Assembly: GCA_030684405.1 (NCBI GenBank)
Contig: JAUXYA010000011.1
Coordinates: forward strand, 186,001-250,000
DNA from: Burkholderiales bacterium
Lineage (GTDB): Bacteria; Pseudomonadota; Gammaproteobacteria; Burkholderiales; SG8-41
DNA length: 64,000 bases
Reading direction: 5' to 3'
A program made the translations under genes and the position numbers. The notes beneath the pieces are model-generated. The model did no database searches and was not told where the DNA came from. It worked only from the letters and a program-made list of their open reading frames with translations. Below, piece by piece: positions 1 through 7,764 of the stretch (the first letter of the stretch is position 1; each line of letters begins with the position of its first letter).

Positions 1-1000
1 CTTTCGTTTTCAGCGGTCCGACACACTCGAGGCCGTCAATCACGTTGTCCGAGGTGGCCGCCAGCATGATTTCCGCCATGGTGTTGACGCCGAGGCCGAA
101 ACCGTGGCCGACCACGCAGCGGATGCCCGCAGCTTCCGCCGTGGCAATCATGCGCCGGGTGTTGAGGAAACCGCCCTGCTTCATGACCTTGACCTTGACG
201 ATATCCGCGGCATCGGCGCGGATGATGTTGATCAGGCTGGCATGGTCGGTCACCGACTCGTCGGCCATAATCGGCACACCGACCGCATTGGCGGCCTTGC
301 GCACCCGCGCCATGCCGGCGATGTCGTCGGCCGGCACCGGTTGTTCGAACAGTTGCAGGCCATAGGGCGCAACCATTTCCGCGAGCTTGATGGAAGTGTC
401 GGCGTCGTAACCGGCATTGGCATCGATACGGATATTGAACTCCGGACCGCAGGCCTCGCGCACCGCCTTGACACGGTCGCGGTCGGCCACGATGTCGCCG
501 CCGACCTTGATCTTGCAGGAACGGAAACCCTTTTTCTGCCAGTCCAGCGTCTCCTTCGCCGCGTCCTCCGGCGACTGAATGCTGATCCAGGCGTTGAACA
601 GCAGCGTGTCCTTCATCGCACCGCCGAGCCAGGTATGCAGCGGAACGCCGGCCACCCGTGCCGCGAGGTCAGTGCAGGCCATGTCGATAGTGGCCTTGGC
701 GTCAAGGAAGTCGGGCACCACGGATTCCAGCTTGGCGGCAATACGGTGGAGATTGGTCGGGTCCATGCCCATCACCGCCGGCGCCAGCCGCGACCGGATC
801 ATCGCCAGACTGTCCTCGATGCTTTCCTTGGAATAACCCGGCGTCGGATCGATGTTGCCGTAGCCAATGGCGCCGCCGGTGGCGGTGATGCGCACGATTG
901 CGCTCTTCACCACCGATTTCGACAGGTAGGCGTTCTTGAATTCCATGACCAATGGCATGGCCACGCCAAAAACCTCAACACGATCAATCTTGAGGTTCAT
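1..1000 (-). CDS. Enolase-superfamily enzyme (mandelate racemase/muconate lactonizing type), 3' end cut by window edge
   Basis: About 333 residues are visible and the C-terminus lies outside the window. The N-terminus (MNLKIDRVEVFGVAMPL) and the barrel motifs KIK (in CKIKVGGD), RIDAN, LFEQP, ADES and the late GHGFGL mark the mandelate racemase/muconate lactonizing subgroup. These enzymes abstract a proton next to a carboxylate with Mg2+ held by acidic residues, usually as acid-sugar dehydratases, racemases or cycloisomerases. The ATG overlaps the TGA of the LeuD-like gene as ATGA, so the two are translationally coupled and this is the last visible gene of the minus-strand operon. It resembles the second enolase at 29564-30682. 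The substrate cannot be read from the sequence; an acid intermediate of the same pathway is inferred. Confidence 0.9.
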   Translation of the reverse strand, partial: MNLKIDRVEVFGVAMPLVMEFKNAYLSKSVVKSAIVRITATGGAIGYGNIDPTPGYSKESIEDSLAMIRSRLAPAVMGMDPTNLHRIAAKLESVVPDFLDAKATIDMACTDLAARVAGVPLHTWLGGAMKDTLLFNAWISIQSPEDAAKETLDWQKKGFRSCKIKVGGDIVADRDRVKAVREACGPEFNIRIDANAGYDADTSIKLAEMVAPYGLQLFEQPVPADDIAGMARVRKAANAVGVPIMADESVTDHASLINIIRADAADIVKVKVMKQGGFLNTRRMIATAEAAGIRCVVGHGFGLGVNTMAEIMLAATSDNVIDGLECVGPLKTK

Positions 1001-1509
1001 GCCTCAAGCTCTTTGAGATTCCAGTCCGGATGTTTCTGCAGAAAAGGGATCAGCCCCCCCGCCGTGAGCAGCGCCTGCACTACAGCAGGCAGCGGCGGCA
1101 CGGAGCGCGCGATGTTGCGCGAAGGCACGCTGACTCGACCGCCAGCGAGGTCCAGTTCGACAGCATCACCCGCGGTGATTCCACTGGTGTCGCACTCGAC
1201 CACCGGCATGCCGTTGTTGATCGCATTGCGGTAGAACTGGCGACCGAAGCTCGGCGCGATGATTCCCGCCACACCCAGCCGGTGCATGATGTGCACCGCC
1301 TGTTCGCGCGAGGAATTGATGCCGAAGTTCTTTCCGGCAACAATGATGTCTCCCTTGACGAAAGCCTTCGCGAAGCCCGGCGCGACCTGGTCAAAGGCCA
1401 CCGTCGCGATGTAAGCCGTGTCTTTGCCTGGCAGATACTTGCTGGAGCAGTGGATATCGGTGCTGACCTCGTCACCGAGTACCCGCGCACTGCCTTTGAT
1501 GATGTTCAT
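997..1509 (-). CDS. LeuD-like small (swivel) subunit of an aconitase-family hydro-lyase
   Basis: 170 residues, the usual length for the separate swivel domain of two-subunit 3-isopropylmalate dehydratase or homoaconitase-like enzymes. The stretch around residues 60-90 (GKNFGINSSREQAV, then GIIAPSFGRQFYRNAINNG) matches the family signature with the substrate-contacting SSRE. It should pair with the large subunit at 1662-2945 to isomerise or (de)hydrate a malate-type acid. The setting, with aldolase, BKACE and enolase genes and no leuA or leuB partner in the operon, argues for catabolism rather than leucine synthesis. 2,3-dimethylmalate dehydratase or a homoaconitase-like activity are alternatives. 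Its stop overlaps the next start by four bases. A 152 bp gap with an inverted repeat separates it from its partner. Confidence 0.9.
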   Translation of the reverse strand: MNIIKGSARVLGDEVSTDIHCSSKYLPGKDTAYIATVAFDQVAPGFAKAFVKGDIIVAGKNFGINSSREQAVHIMHRLGVAGIIAPSFGRQFYRNAINNGMPVVECDTSGITAGDAVELDLAGGRVSVPSRNIARSVPPLPAVVQALLTAGGLIPFLQKHPDWNLKELEA

Positions 1510-1550
1510 GATTTTTGGGTCCTAAAACTGCAAGATCAAATTCAAATGCA

Positions 1551-1648
1551 GCCACAGAGGACACAGAGTTCACAGAGAAAACCATGGCTTATCCGATACT
1601 CATGGTTTCGGGTTTGTAATTCTCTGTGTTCTCTGTGCCCTCTGTGGC
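1551..1648. repeat. Imperfect inverted repeat between the LeuC- and LeuD-like genes
   Basis: Two 29-base arms at 1551-1579 and 1620-1648 are reverse complements with three mismatches. They are built from reiterated CACAGAG / CTCTGTG words and enclose 40 bases. The element could fold in the operon mRNA between the two subunit genes. The style (ccacagaggacacagag) is that of short dispersed intergenic repeats often met in environmental proteobacteria; only this copy is present here. Confidence 0.7.
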
Positions 1649-1661
1649 CAGGTTTTTAAGT

Positions 1662-2945
1662 TCAAGCCGCCGCACGCCAGTCGCCGCCTGCAACAGTGCG
1701 CGCATCGGTGATCACGCCGGTCAATGCCGAGGCGGCCACAGTGGCCGCCGAACCGATCCAGATTTCCGACCTTGGGTTGCCCAACCGGCCCTTGAAATTG
1801 CGGTTGGCACTGGAAATCACAACCTGCCCGTCGCCGGAAATGTAATGCCCGGTGATGTTGACGCAGGTGCCACAGCCCGCCGCCTCCACCGAGGCGCCGG
1901 CTTCGGTAAGGATTTCGAACAGACCTTCACGCATCGCGTCGAGGTAAATCGCGCGTGACGCCGGAGTGACAATCATGCGCACGCCTTTCGCCAGCTTCCG
2001 TCCCTTGAGGATCGCTGCGGCCTGGCGGATATCATCAAGCCGGCCGTTGGTGCAGGTGCCGATCAACGCAACCTGGATTTTCTGGCCAGCCACGTCCGGC
2101 ACCGCGGCAATGTCGTCGATGCGGTGCTGGCGTGCCACCTGCGGCGCGAGCTTCGCGGTGTCAATGACGATGCGCTGCGTGTAGTCCGCATCGGCATCGG
2201 CCTTCACCGGTTTCGGCGCAGCCGCGCCGTGGGCCTTGAGCCAGGCCAGCGTTTTTTCATCGGCCTCCAGCAACGCTGCCTTCGCGCCAAGTTCTGCAGC
2301 GTGATTCGACAGCGTCATGCGGTCGTCGATGGCCATTGCCGCCACGCCGCTGCCGGCATATTCGAGGGCCCGATAGTTGGCGCCCTCGGCCCCCAGCCTG
2401 CCGAGCATGCTCAGCGTGACATCCTTGGCCCAGACGCCCGGCTGCAATGCCCCCTGCAGTTCAATGTGGATGGTCTCCGGCACGCGGAACCACAGCTTGC
2501 CGGTCATCATCACGGCCGACACGTCCGTGCCTTCGACACCGGTGCCAAAGGCGTTGAAGGCGCCATAGGTCGTCGAATGGGTATCGGTGCCCACCACGAG
2601 ATCGCCGCAGGTCAGATGTCCACCTTCGGGCAGCACCTGGTGGCAAATGCCGTCGCCAACGTCGTAGATCGGCGAACCGTGTTTGTCGGCAAAGGCACGC
2701 ATCTCGACATGGGTATTGGCCGCCTCCATGTTCGGCGGCGGCGAATAATGGTCCAGCACCAGGGCGGTGCGTTTGACGTGAGGCAGGGATTTAGCACCCA
2801 GCTTTTCGATCATCTTCAGCGCGTTGCCGGCACGGGCGTCGTGGATCATTGCAAAATCGACGTCCGCGATGACAATTTCACCGGCCCTGACCGCCTTGCC
2901 GCCCGCGTGTTGGCCGAGAATCTTCTCGGCGATGGTATGCCCCAT
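1662..2945 (-). CDS. LeuC-like large subunit of an aconitase-family hydro-lyase
   Basis: 427 residues from the ATG at 2945, chosen because AGGAGGACAGCCC stands directly upstream and MGHTIAEKIL is the usual family start. The three [4Fe-4S] ligands are present: Cys298 (IGTCTNG), Cys358 and Cys361 (GCGTC). Other family signatures are DLVVGTDTHSTTYGA (about 116-129) and GTGVEGTDVSAVM. With the LeuD-like subunit it should catalyse dehydration and rehydration of a hydroxy-dicarboxylate or tricarboxylate in the cytoplasm. Its neighbours are degradative, so true isopropylmalate isomerase is unlikely; dimethylmalate or homoaconitate-type substrates are possible. Confidence 0.92.
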   Translation of the reverse strand: MGHTIAEKILGQHAGGKAVRAGEIVIADVDFAMIHDARAGNALKMIEKLGAKSLPHVKRTALVLDHYSPPPNMEAANTHVEMRAFADKHGSPIYDVGDGICHQVLPEGGHLTCGDLVVGTDTHSTTYGAFNAFGTGVEGTDVSAVMMTGKLWFRVPETIHIELQGALQPGVWAKDVTLSMLGRLGAEGANYRALEYAGSGVAAMAIDDRMTLSNHAAELGAKAALLEADEKTLAWLKAHGAAAPKPVKADADADYTQRIVIDTAKLAPQVARQHRIDDIAAVPDVAGQKIQVALIGTCTNGRLDDIRQAAAILKGRKLAKGVRMIVTPASRAIYLDAMREGLFEILTEAGASVEAAGCGTCVNITGHYISGDGQVVISSANRNFKGRLGNPRSEIWIGSAATVAASALTGVITDARTVAGGDWRAAA

Positions 2946-3113
2946 GGGCTGTCCTCCTGTGGGATTCCGCCGCAAGACGAATCGCAGCGACGAAGACGTG
3001 GATTTTAACCCAGCCCCGGACAGCACACGCCCTGATGTTCACCATATGAGCGGCGTCCAAGCCTCTCCGGAGACGTCTTTCACCGAAGACATCCGTATGC
3101 TGCACAGGAAAAA

Positions 3114-3998
3114 CTAATTGCGGGAAATCCCCAGCATCGCCCGCGCCTCATCCGTGGTCGCCGGCTCCCGGCCGACCGCCCGCCCCAGTTCGGCAAAGCG
3201 CCGCACCAGTTCGGCATTGCTCGGGCAACCGATTTCCGGATAAGGATAATCGCCGATACCCGGCGCGAGGTGCCCCATCCGTTCGAGCGCCGTGGTGGCG
3301 ACATTGAACAGATTGCCTTCCTTGCAGGCCACCGTCCATTCGATGCGGCGCTGCGGTGGCAGGAAGTCGATCAGCGCCTCCAGTCCGCGCGTGCTGCAGG
3401 GATGCGCGCCGACGATGCCACCTTCCGCCAGCACGCACTGCACATAGGCCGGCTCGCGTACCGCACCCATGTCGAGGAAAGCCTCGACCATGCGCACAAA
3501 CGGCACCGCCCACACCGACAGATGCGGTTTGACGCCGGCCTCGGTCATACCCCTGGCCAGGAACAGGCAGGTTTCGGTGCTGTTCTTGTAGATCTTGTTG
3601 GTGGTCAGGAATTTTTTCTGCAGCGGATCGTAAGCGTCGATGTTGCTGCTGCCGGTGTCCACCGCCGCAAAATCCGGGCGGGTGCTGCTCTTCTGCCCCA
3701 TCAGCTTGATGTGGGCCAGCCGGTTCTCATCCTCGTTGACGGTGATCTGGCCCAGCGTCGAATCGATCAGAATGTCGCATTTCTCGCGGATTTTCGCGAC
3801 GATCTCGGCATAAACCTCAGGCTCATGACATTTGCCGCCATCCGGCGTACGGGCGTGGAAATGAATGATCGAGGCGCCCGCCGCGCGGCACTCCGCCGCA
3901 GTCTCGGCGATCTCGTCCGGCGTGAAGGGCACGTTGCAATTGGTATCGCGCGACATGTATTCATTGACGCGCACAGTGATGATGAGTTTTTTATGCAT
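3114..3998 (-). CDS. BKACE-family beta-keto acid cleavage enzyme (DUF849)
   Basis: 294 residues, the usual size. His46 and His48 in IIHFHAR are the two zinc-binding histidines of the family. The TIM-barrel features EPEVYAEIVAKIRE and IDSTLGQ follow. BKACE enzymes condense a beta-keto acid with acetyl-CoA and release acetoacetate plus a new acyl-CoA; the founding member is 3-keto-5-aminohexanoate cleavage enzyme. The ribosome site AAGGGG precedes the ATG. It lies between the aldolase and hydro-lyase genes on the same strand, so a beta-keto acid is a probable intermediate of this pathway. The specific keto acid is not predictable from what I can see. Confidence 0.92.
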   Translation of the reverse strand: MHKKLIITVRVNEYMSRDTNCNVPFTPDEIAETAAECRAAGASIIHFHARTPDGGKCHEPEVYAEIVAKIREKCDILIDSTLGQITVNEDENRLAHIKLMGQKSSTRPDFAAVDTGSSNIDAYDPLQKKFLTTNKIYKNSTETCLFLARGMTEAGVKPHLSVWAVPFVRMVEAFLDMGAVREPAYVQCVLAEGGIVGAHPCSTRGLEALIDFLPPQRRIEWTVACKEGNLFNVATTALERMGHLAPGIGDYPYPEIGCPSNAELVRRFAELGRAVGREPATTDEARAMLGISRN

Positions 3999-4014
3999 AA
4001 ACCCCTTATTTACC

Positions 4015-4082
4015 GCCGATGAACGCTGATAGACGCCGATACCTCCAAACCATGATGCTGCACTCTATCGGCGTTCATCGGC
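4015..4082. repeat. Inverted repeat between BKACE and aldolase genes
   Basis: Arms GCCGATGAACGCTGAT (4015-4030) and ATCGGCGTTCATCGGC (4067-4082) are reverse complements with one mismatch. They fill the 85 bp gap between the two genes. The word cgccgatgaacgc recurs in many proteobacterial intergenic palindromes, so this is probably a dispersed repeat that may also fold in the operon transcript. Confidence 0.65.
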
Positions 4083-4084
4083 TG

Positions 4085-4867
4085 TCAGCTCTGTTTTCGT
4101 TCGGTTTTAACGGCATTCATGCGCCGGCAGACATCGAGGAACAGATGCCCGTCGGTGCCGAGCACGATGGCCTGCACGCCGCGGTCGCGCACCGATCTGC
4201 CGTAGACCTGGTCAGGTTTGTTGCCGATGGTGGTCATCACGAACTTGCCATGCTTGCGCGCGGCACTCACCACCTGCTCCAGCGCCGCAGCCATCTTCGG
4301 TTCATCAAAGGTGGCATGCGGCACACCCAGCGCAATCGACAGGTCGGTGGGGCCGATGAAAAACACCTCCAGCCCCGGCACCGCGGCCAGCGCATCAAAA
4401 TCCCGCAGCGTCGCCGCATCCTCGATCAGCGGAATCACCATCAGCTCGTCGTTGCTGCTCCGTACGTGCGTATCCCAGTCGCCCGGCGCATAGCCGGCCG
4501 AGCGCACGATGGTGCAGGCCCCACGCTCGCCAGCCGGGGCGTAACGCGCATGACTCAGGGCTTGCATGCAGTTTTCCTTCGTAGCATGCGATATCGCGAT
4601 GCCGGCAGCACCCATGTTCAAAAGCTTGAGTATCAGCGTGCGCTCGACATCGGCGATGCGCACGAAGGGCGTGATGCCGGCGGCATCGGCCGCGCGAATG
4701 ACATGGGCGCAGGTGTCGAAATCAAGCGCACTGTGCTCCATGTCGATGATCACGAAATCGATGCCAGCGGCGGCAGCCAGTTCCGTGATCATCGGACTGC
4801 CGCTGAACAGGATGATTCCGGTAACGGTTTCACCGCGGGCAAGCGCAGCACGGACTGGATTTTTCAT
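4085..4867 (-). CDS. HpcH/HpaI-family aldolase
   Basis: 260 residues from the ATG at 4867 (MKNPVRAALARGE), which gives the typical family length; a longer frame to 4930 adds an unlikely leader. Family marks are VIIDMEHS (residues 39-46), IPLIEDA and FFIGPTDLSIALG, which supply the divalent-metal acid residues and the phosphate/carboxylate loop of class II pyruvate aldolases. Such enzymes split 4-hydroxy-2-oxo acids into pyruvate or a related oxo acid plus an aldehyde. It is the first gene of the minus-strand operon and faces the ThDP decarboxylase operon across a 189 bp control region. Citrate lyase-beta-like activity is a less likely alternative. Confidence 0.9.
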   Translation of the reverse strand: MKNPVRAALARGETVTGIILFSGSPMITELAAAAGIDFVIIDMEHSALDFDTCAHVIRAADAAGITPFVRIADVERTLILKLLNMGAAGIAISHATKENCMQALSHARYAPAGERGACTIVRSAGYAPGDWDTHVRSSNDELMVIPLIEDAATLRDFDALAAVPGLEVFFIGPTDLSIALGVPHATFDEPKMAAALEQVVSAARKHGKFVMTTIGNKPDQVYGRSVRDRGVQAIVLGTDGHLFLDVCRRMNAVKTERKQS

Positions 4868-4956
4868 GAGGAAGAATGAATTCGTTGCGGACAGTCCTGC
4901 GAGAGTAACCCCCGACCTGGCTCGCGGCAAGGCTGCCCGACTTCGCTGGCGACCAG

Positions 4957-4990
4957 AATCCGGAACTCAGGGCAACCCTGCTCCGGAATT
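4957..4990. promoter_or_regulatory. Dyad-symmetric candidate operator in the divergent control region
   Basis: Nested arms AATCCGGA / TCCGGAATT and CAGGG / CCCTG centre on CAA at 4973. The dyad directly abuts a -10-like TATGAT (4990-4995) serving the plus-strand operon and would cover its -35 region. It is the only strong symmetry I see between the two divergent catabolic operons. No regulator gene is adjacent, so the binding protein is unknown. Confidence 0.5.
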
Positions 4991-5056
4991 ATGATAGAAC
5001 TGGGCGCCTGCAAACTGGCTGCGGTATTGCCGCTGCCGCAAAAGGGAAGAACGCAG

Positions 5057-5575
5057 ATGAGCGATAACCACGAAGCCCACCTGGGCCCGGAAACGGTGCT
5101 TGGCGAAATGAAAAAGAACGGCGTCAGCCACGTGGTCTGGCTCCCGGACAGCGAGACCAACTGGCTCTACACGCTGATGAAGGCGGAACCCGGGCTGACC
5201 CTGATCGCCGTAGCGCGCGAAGGCCTCGCCTTTTCGACCGCTGCAGGACTGCACACCGGCGGCAAGGTACCGATCATCCTGATCCAGAACACCGGCATGA
5301 TGGAAGCCGGCGACTCGCTGCGCGGCTGGGGACTCGGACTCAACATCCCCGTCGTTATGCTGGTGGGTTATCGCGGATGGACGCGTCACGGCGTGACCAA
5401 GGACACTGCGGCGGTCTATACCGAGCGTTTTCTCAATGCTTTCGGCATCAATTATTACCTCGTTGAAAATGACAAAGACGCCCCGCGCATATCGGCAGCC
5501 TTCGAGGAGGCGCGCAAGAACCAGCGCCCGGTCGCGGTCCTGGTCGGGGACGAGTACCACGGATTCAACAGCTGA
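5057..5575 (+). CDS. ThDP-dependent decarboxylase, alpha (PYR-domain) subunit, sulfopyruvate/phosphonopyruvate decarboxylase-like
   Basis: 172 residues from the ATG at 5057, preceded by GGGAAG; the frame stays open upstream but MSDNHEAHLG is the natural start. The protein is a lone ThDP-enzyme N-terminal domain: SHVVWLPDSETNWLY, then VAREGLAFSTAAGLHTGG with the Glu expected to activate the cofactor, then ILIQNTGMMEAGDSL. Split enzymes of this kind (ComD/ComE) decarboxylate sulfopyruvate; relatives act on phosphonopyruvate or other 2-oxo acids. The beta subunit starts 20 bases downstream. It opens the plus-strand operon that runs to 9821. The sulfonate specificity is not supported by neighbours, so the 2-oxo acid remains open. 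Confidence 0.87.
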   Translation: MSDNHEAHLGPETVLGEMKKNGVSHVVWLPDSETNWLYTLMKAEPGLTLIAVAREGLAFSTAAGLHTGGKVPIILIQNTGMMEAGDSLRGWGLGLNIPVVMLVGYRGWTRHGVTKDTAAVYTERFLNAFGINYYLVENDKDAPRISAAFEEARKNQRPVAVLVGDEYHGFNS

Positions 5576-5595
5576 ACACCACGGGGGAACCAAAC

Positions 5596-6183
5596 ATGAT
5601 CGTCCTGAAGGAAATGTTCAGTGTGTTCGAACAACACCGCGGCAATGCCATCGTGATTCCCGGCCGCGGCAATCGCCAGTGGCACGAAATCAGCACACAG
5701 CCCCGCCGCGACCTGCCGCTGGGCGATCCGGCGATGGGCGGTCATGCCGGATTTGCGCTCGGACTGGCACTGGCCCTGCCTCGCGAAAAAATCGTGCTTT
5801 TTGACTCGGAAGGCGACTTGCAGATGAGCATGGGCGTATTGGCGATGGTGTCCGAGCACAAACCGAAAAATTTCTACCATTTCCTGCTCGACAACGAGTG
5901 TTACGCCACCACAGGTGGCCAACCGGTGCCCAACGCCGCGAACGTCGCCTACGACCAGATTGCACGTGCGGCGGGATATCCGTCCGTGCACGCGTACACG
6001 AACCTTGAAAGCCTGACAATCGACATCGGCCGCATCCTCGCCGTTCCCGGCCCGGTATTCGTTGCGATGAAAATCGTTCCTGAAATCGAGAACCGTCCGA
6101 TGGGACAACGCCCGCCGCGACTGTTGCGCAGCCGGGAGCAAGTGCTCGCCGATTTCAAAGGCGAACTCGGCCTCACCGGTTGA
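5596..6183 (+). CDS. ThDP-dependent decarboxylase, beta (PP-domain) subunit
   Basis: 195 residues. LGDPAMGGHAGFALGLALA is followed by the ThDP-Mg signature: SEGDLQMSMG with Gly73-Asp74, and Asn100 26 residues later in LLDNECY, matching the GD...N spacing of the cofactor-binding motif. With the alpha subunit it should form the full active site at the interface and decarboxylate a 2-oxo acid to an aldehyde. It ends well before the MmgE/PrpD gene and shares its strand and probably its mRNA. Confidence 0.87.
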   Translation: MIVLKEMFSVFEQHRGNAIVIPGRGNRQWHEISTQPRRDLPLGDPAMGGHAGFALGLALALPREKIVLFDSEGDLQMSMGVLAMVSEHKPKNFYHFLLDNECYATTGGQPVPNAANVAYDQIARAAGYPSVHAYTNLESLTIDIGRILAVPGPVFVAMKIVPEIENRPMGQRPPRLLRSREQVLADFKGELGLTG

Positions 6184-6283
6184 GCTTGTTTTAACGTCCA
6201 GGCCCGCGCCCCCGACGCGTGGCCAAGCCTGCGGGAATGTGTTAATCAAGCGACTCTTCGCCATTCACCCGCACAGGTTTTCC

Positions 6284-7720
6284 ATGCCCCGAGAAATAGC
6301 ACTGACCGCCGAGGTCGCCCGCTTCATCACCCGCACCCGTCCCGCGCAGATTCCGCGCGCGGTGATGCACCACGGCAAACGCTCCCTGCTTGACGGCCTC
6401 GGTCTCGCGCTGGCCGGAAACGCCGCCGAGTCCGGCCATGTCGTACGCCGGTACCTGAAGACGCTGGGCCTGCGACTGGATCGCGGCGCGACCGTAATCG
6501 GCACCCCGCTTAAAGTGCCGCCACGATTCGCGGCCTTCGCCAACGGCATCGCGATTCACGCCGACGATTACGACGACACACAACTCGCCGTGGCCAAAGA
6601 CCGTGTCTACGGCCTGCTCACCCACCCCACGGCACCGGCACTGCCCGCCGTGCTGGCGCTGGCTGAATACGACAACCGCTCTGGCCTTGATCTGCTGACG
6701 GCATACCAGATCGCCGTCGAAGTCGAAACCAAACTCGCCGAAGCGATCAACCCGCGGCATTACGCTGACGGTTTTCATTCGACGGCAACCTTCGGCGCCA
6801 TCGGCGCCGCTGCCGGCGCTGCACGTCTGCTCGGGCTCGACGCCGCGCAGACCGCACAGGCACTGAGCCTCGGCGCCAGCCAGGCTGCGGGCCTGCGCGA
6901 GAATTTCGGCACCATGACCAAGCCTTTCCATCCCGGTCGTTCTGCGGAATCGGGGGTGATGGCAGCGGAACTGATCCGCCTTGGCTGGAGCGCTGCACCG
7001 GACGCGCTCGAAGCAAAGCGCGGCTTCTTCAACGCCGCCGGCGGCGGTTACGACCCGCAGGCCATCCTTGGAAAACTCGGCAAACCGTGGACCTTTGCAA
7101 TGCCCGGCGTCTCAATCAAACCCCATCCCAGTGGCTCGCTGACCCATCCCGGCATGGGCGTCATGCTCGAGCTCGTGCTGCGGCACGACATCAAGCCAAC
7201 ACAGGTGCAGAAAATCCGCGTCGGCACCAACCGCCACATGCCCAACACGCTGATCCACCACCGTCCAAAGACAGAACTGCAGGCCAAGTTCAGCATGGAG
7301 TTTTGCATGGCGATACTGCTGCTCGAACGCAGGGCCGGCCTGGAACAATTTACCGATGCCGTGGTCCGTCGCGCTGACGTGCAGCGCATGATGCGCCTGG
7401 TCGAATTCAGCGTTCATCCCGAGGCCGAAGCCGCCGGTTACGAAAAGATGACTACCATCATCAACATCGAAATGAAGGACGGCCGCGTGATCAGCGGCCG
7501 CGCCGATTTCGGCAAAGGCAGTCCTGCCAATCCGATGAGCGACGATGAAGTCGCCGGCAAGTTCCGCGAATGCGCGGCATGGGGCGGACTTCCGGTAACG
7601 CAGGCCGACCAGGTCATTGGACGGGTATTCAATCTGGAGAAACTCAAGTCGGCGCGCGAATTGACGCGGCTACTGGTGCCGGCTCCGCGGCGCAAAGTGT
7701 CGGCCAGAGCAAAAAAATAG
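6284..7720 (+). CDS. MmgE/PrpD family protein
   Basis: 478 residues from the ATG at 6284 (MPREIALTAEV); an earlier in-frame start at 6239 exists but adds an atypical leader. Family features are LDGLGLALAG near the N-terminus, HADDYDDTQ (a PrpD-type active-site segment), THPTAPALPAVLALAE, and HPGRSAESGVMAAELIRLG. Members include 2-methylcitrate dehydratase, cis-aconitate decarboxylase and iminodisuccinate epimerase, all acting on tri- or dicarboxylates. Its place between ThDP decarboxylase and PdxA-like genes, with a TTT receptor downstream, suggests dehydration or isomerisation of an imported polycarboxylate. Exact reaction unknown. Confidence 0.9.
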   Translation: MPREIALTAEVARFITRTRPAQIPRAVMHHGKRSLLDGLGLALAGNAAESGHVVRRYLKTLGLRLDRGATVIGTPLKVPPRFAAFANGIAIHADDYDDTQLAVAKDRVYGLLTHPTAPALPAVLALAEYDNRSGLDLLTAYQIAVEVETKLAEAINPRHYADGFHSTATFGAIGAAAGAARLLGLDAAQTAQALSLGASQAAGLRENFGTMTKPFHPGRSAESGVMAAELIRLGWSAAPDALEAKRGFFNAAGGGYDPQAILGKLGKPWTFAMPGVSIKPHPSGSLTHPGMGVMLELVLRHDIKPTQVQKIRVGTNRHMPNTLIHHRPKTELQAKFSMEFCMAILLLERRAGLEQFTDAVVRRADVQRMMRLVEFSVHPEAEAAGYEKMTTIINIEMKDGRVISGRADFGKGSPANPMSDDEVAGKFRECAAWGGLPVTQADQVIGRVFNLEKLKSARELTRLLVPAPRRKVSARAKK

Positions 7721-7764
7721 ACTAAACTGGGTCTTCTTCATCCAAAGCACCCACTGGACCATTT

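Noticed and set aside
997-2945. Naming the hydro-lyase leuC/leuD of leucine synthesis
   Set aside because: The operon is degradative and lacks leuA/leuB; the similarity alone does not support that role.
104-3008. Long plus-strand frames opposite the enolase and LeuCD-like genes
   Set aside because: They are antisense shadows of GC-rich genes, with Arg/His-rich translations and no family motifs.
5057-6183. Calling the ThDP pair sulfopyruvate decarboxylase (comDE)
   Set aside because: The fold fits, but no sulfonate or coenzyme M genes are nearby, so only the general decarboxylase call is kept.
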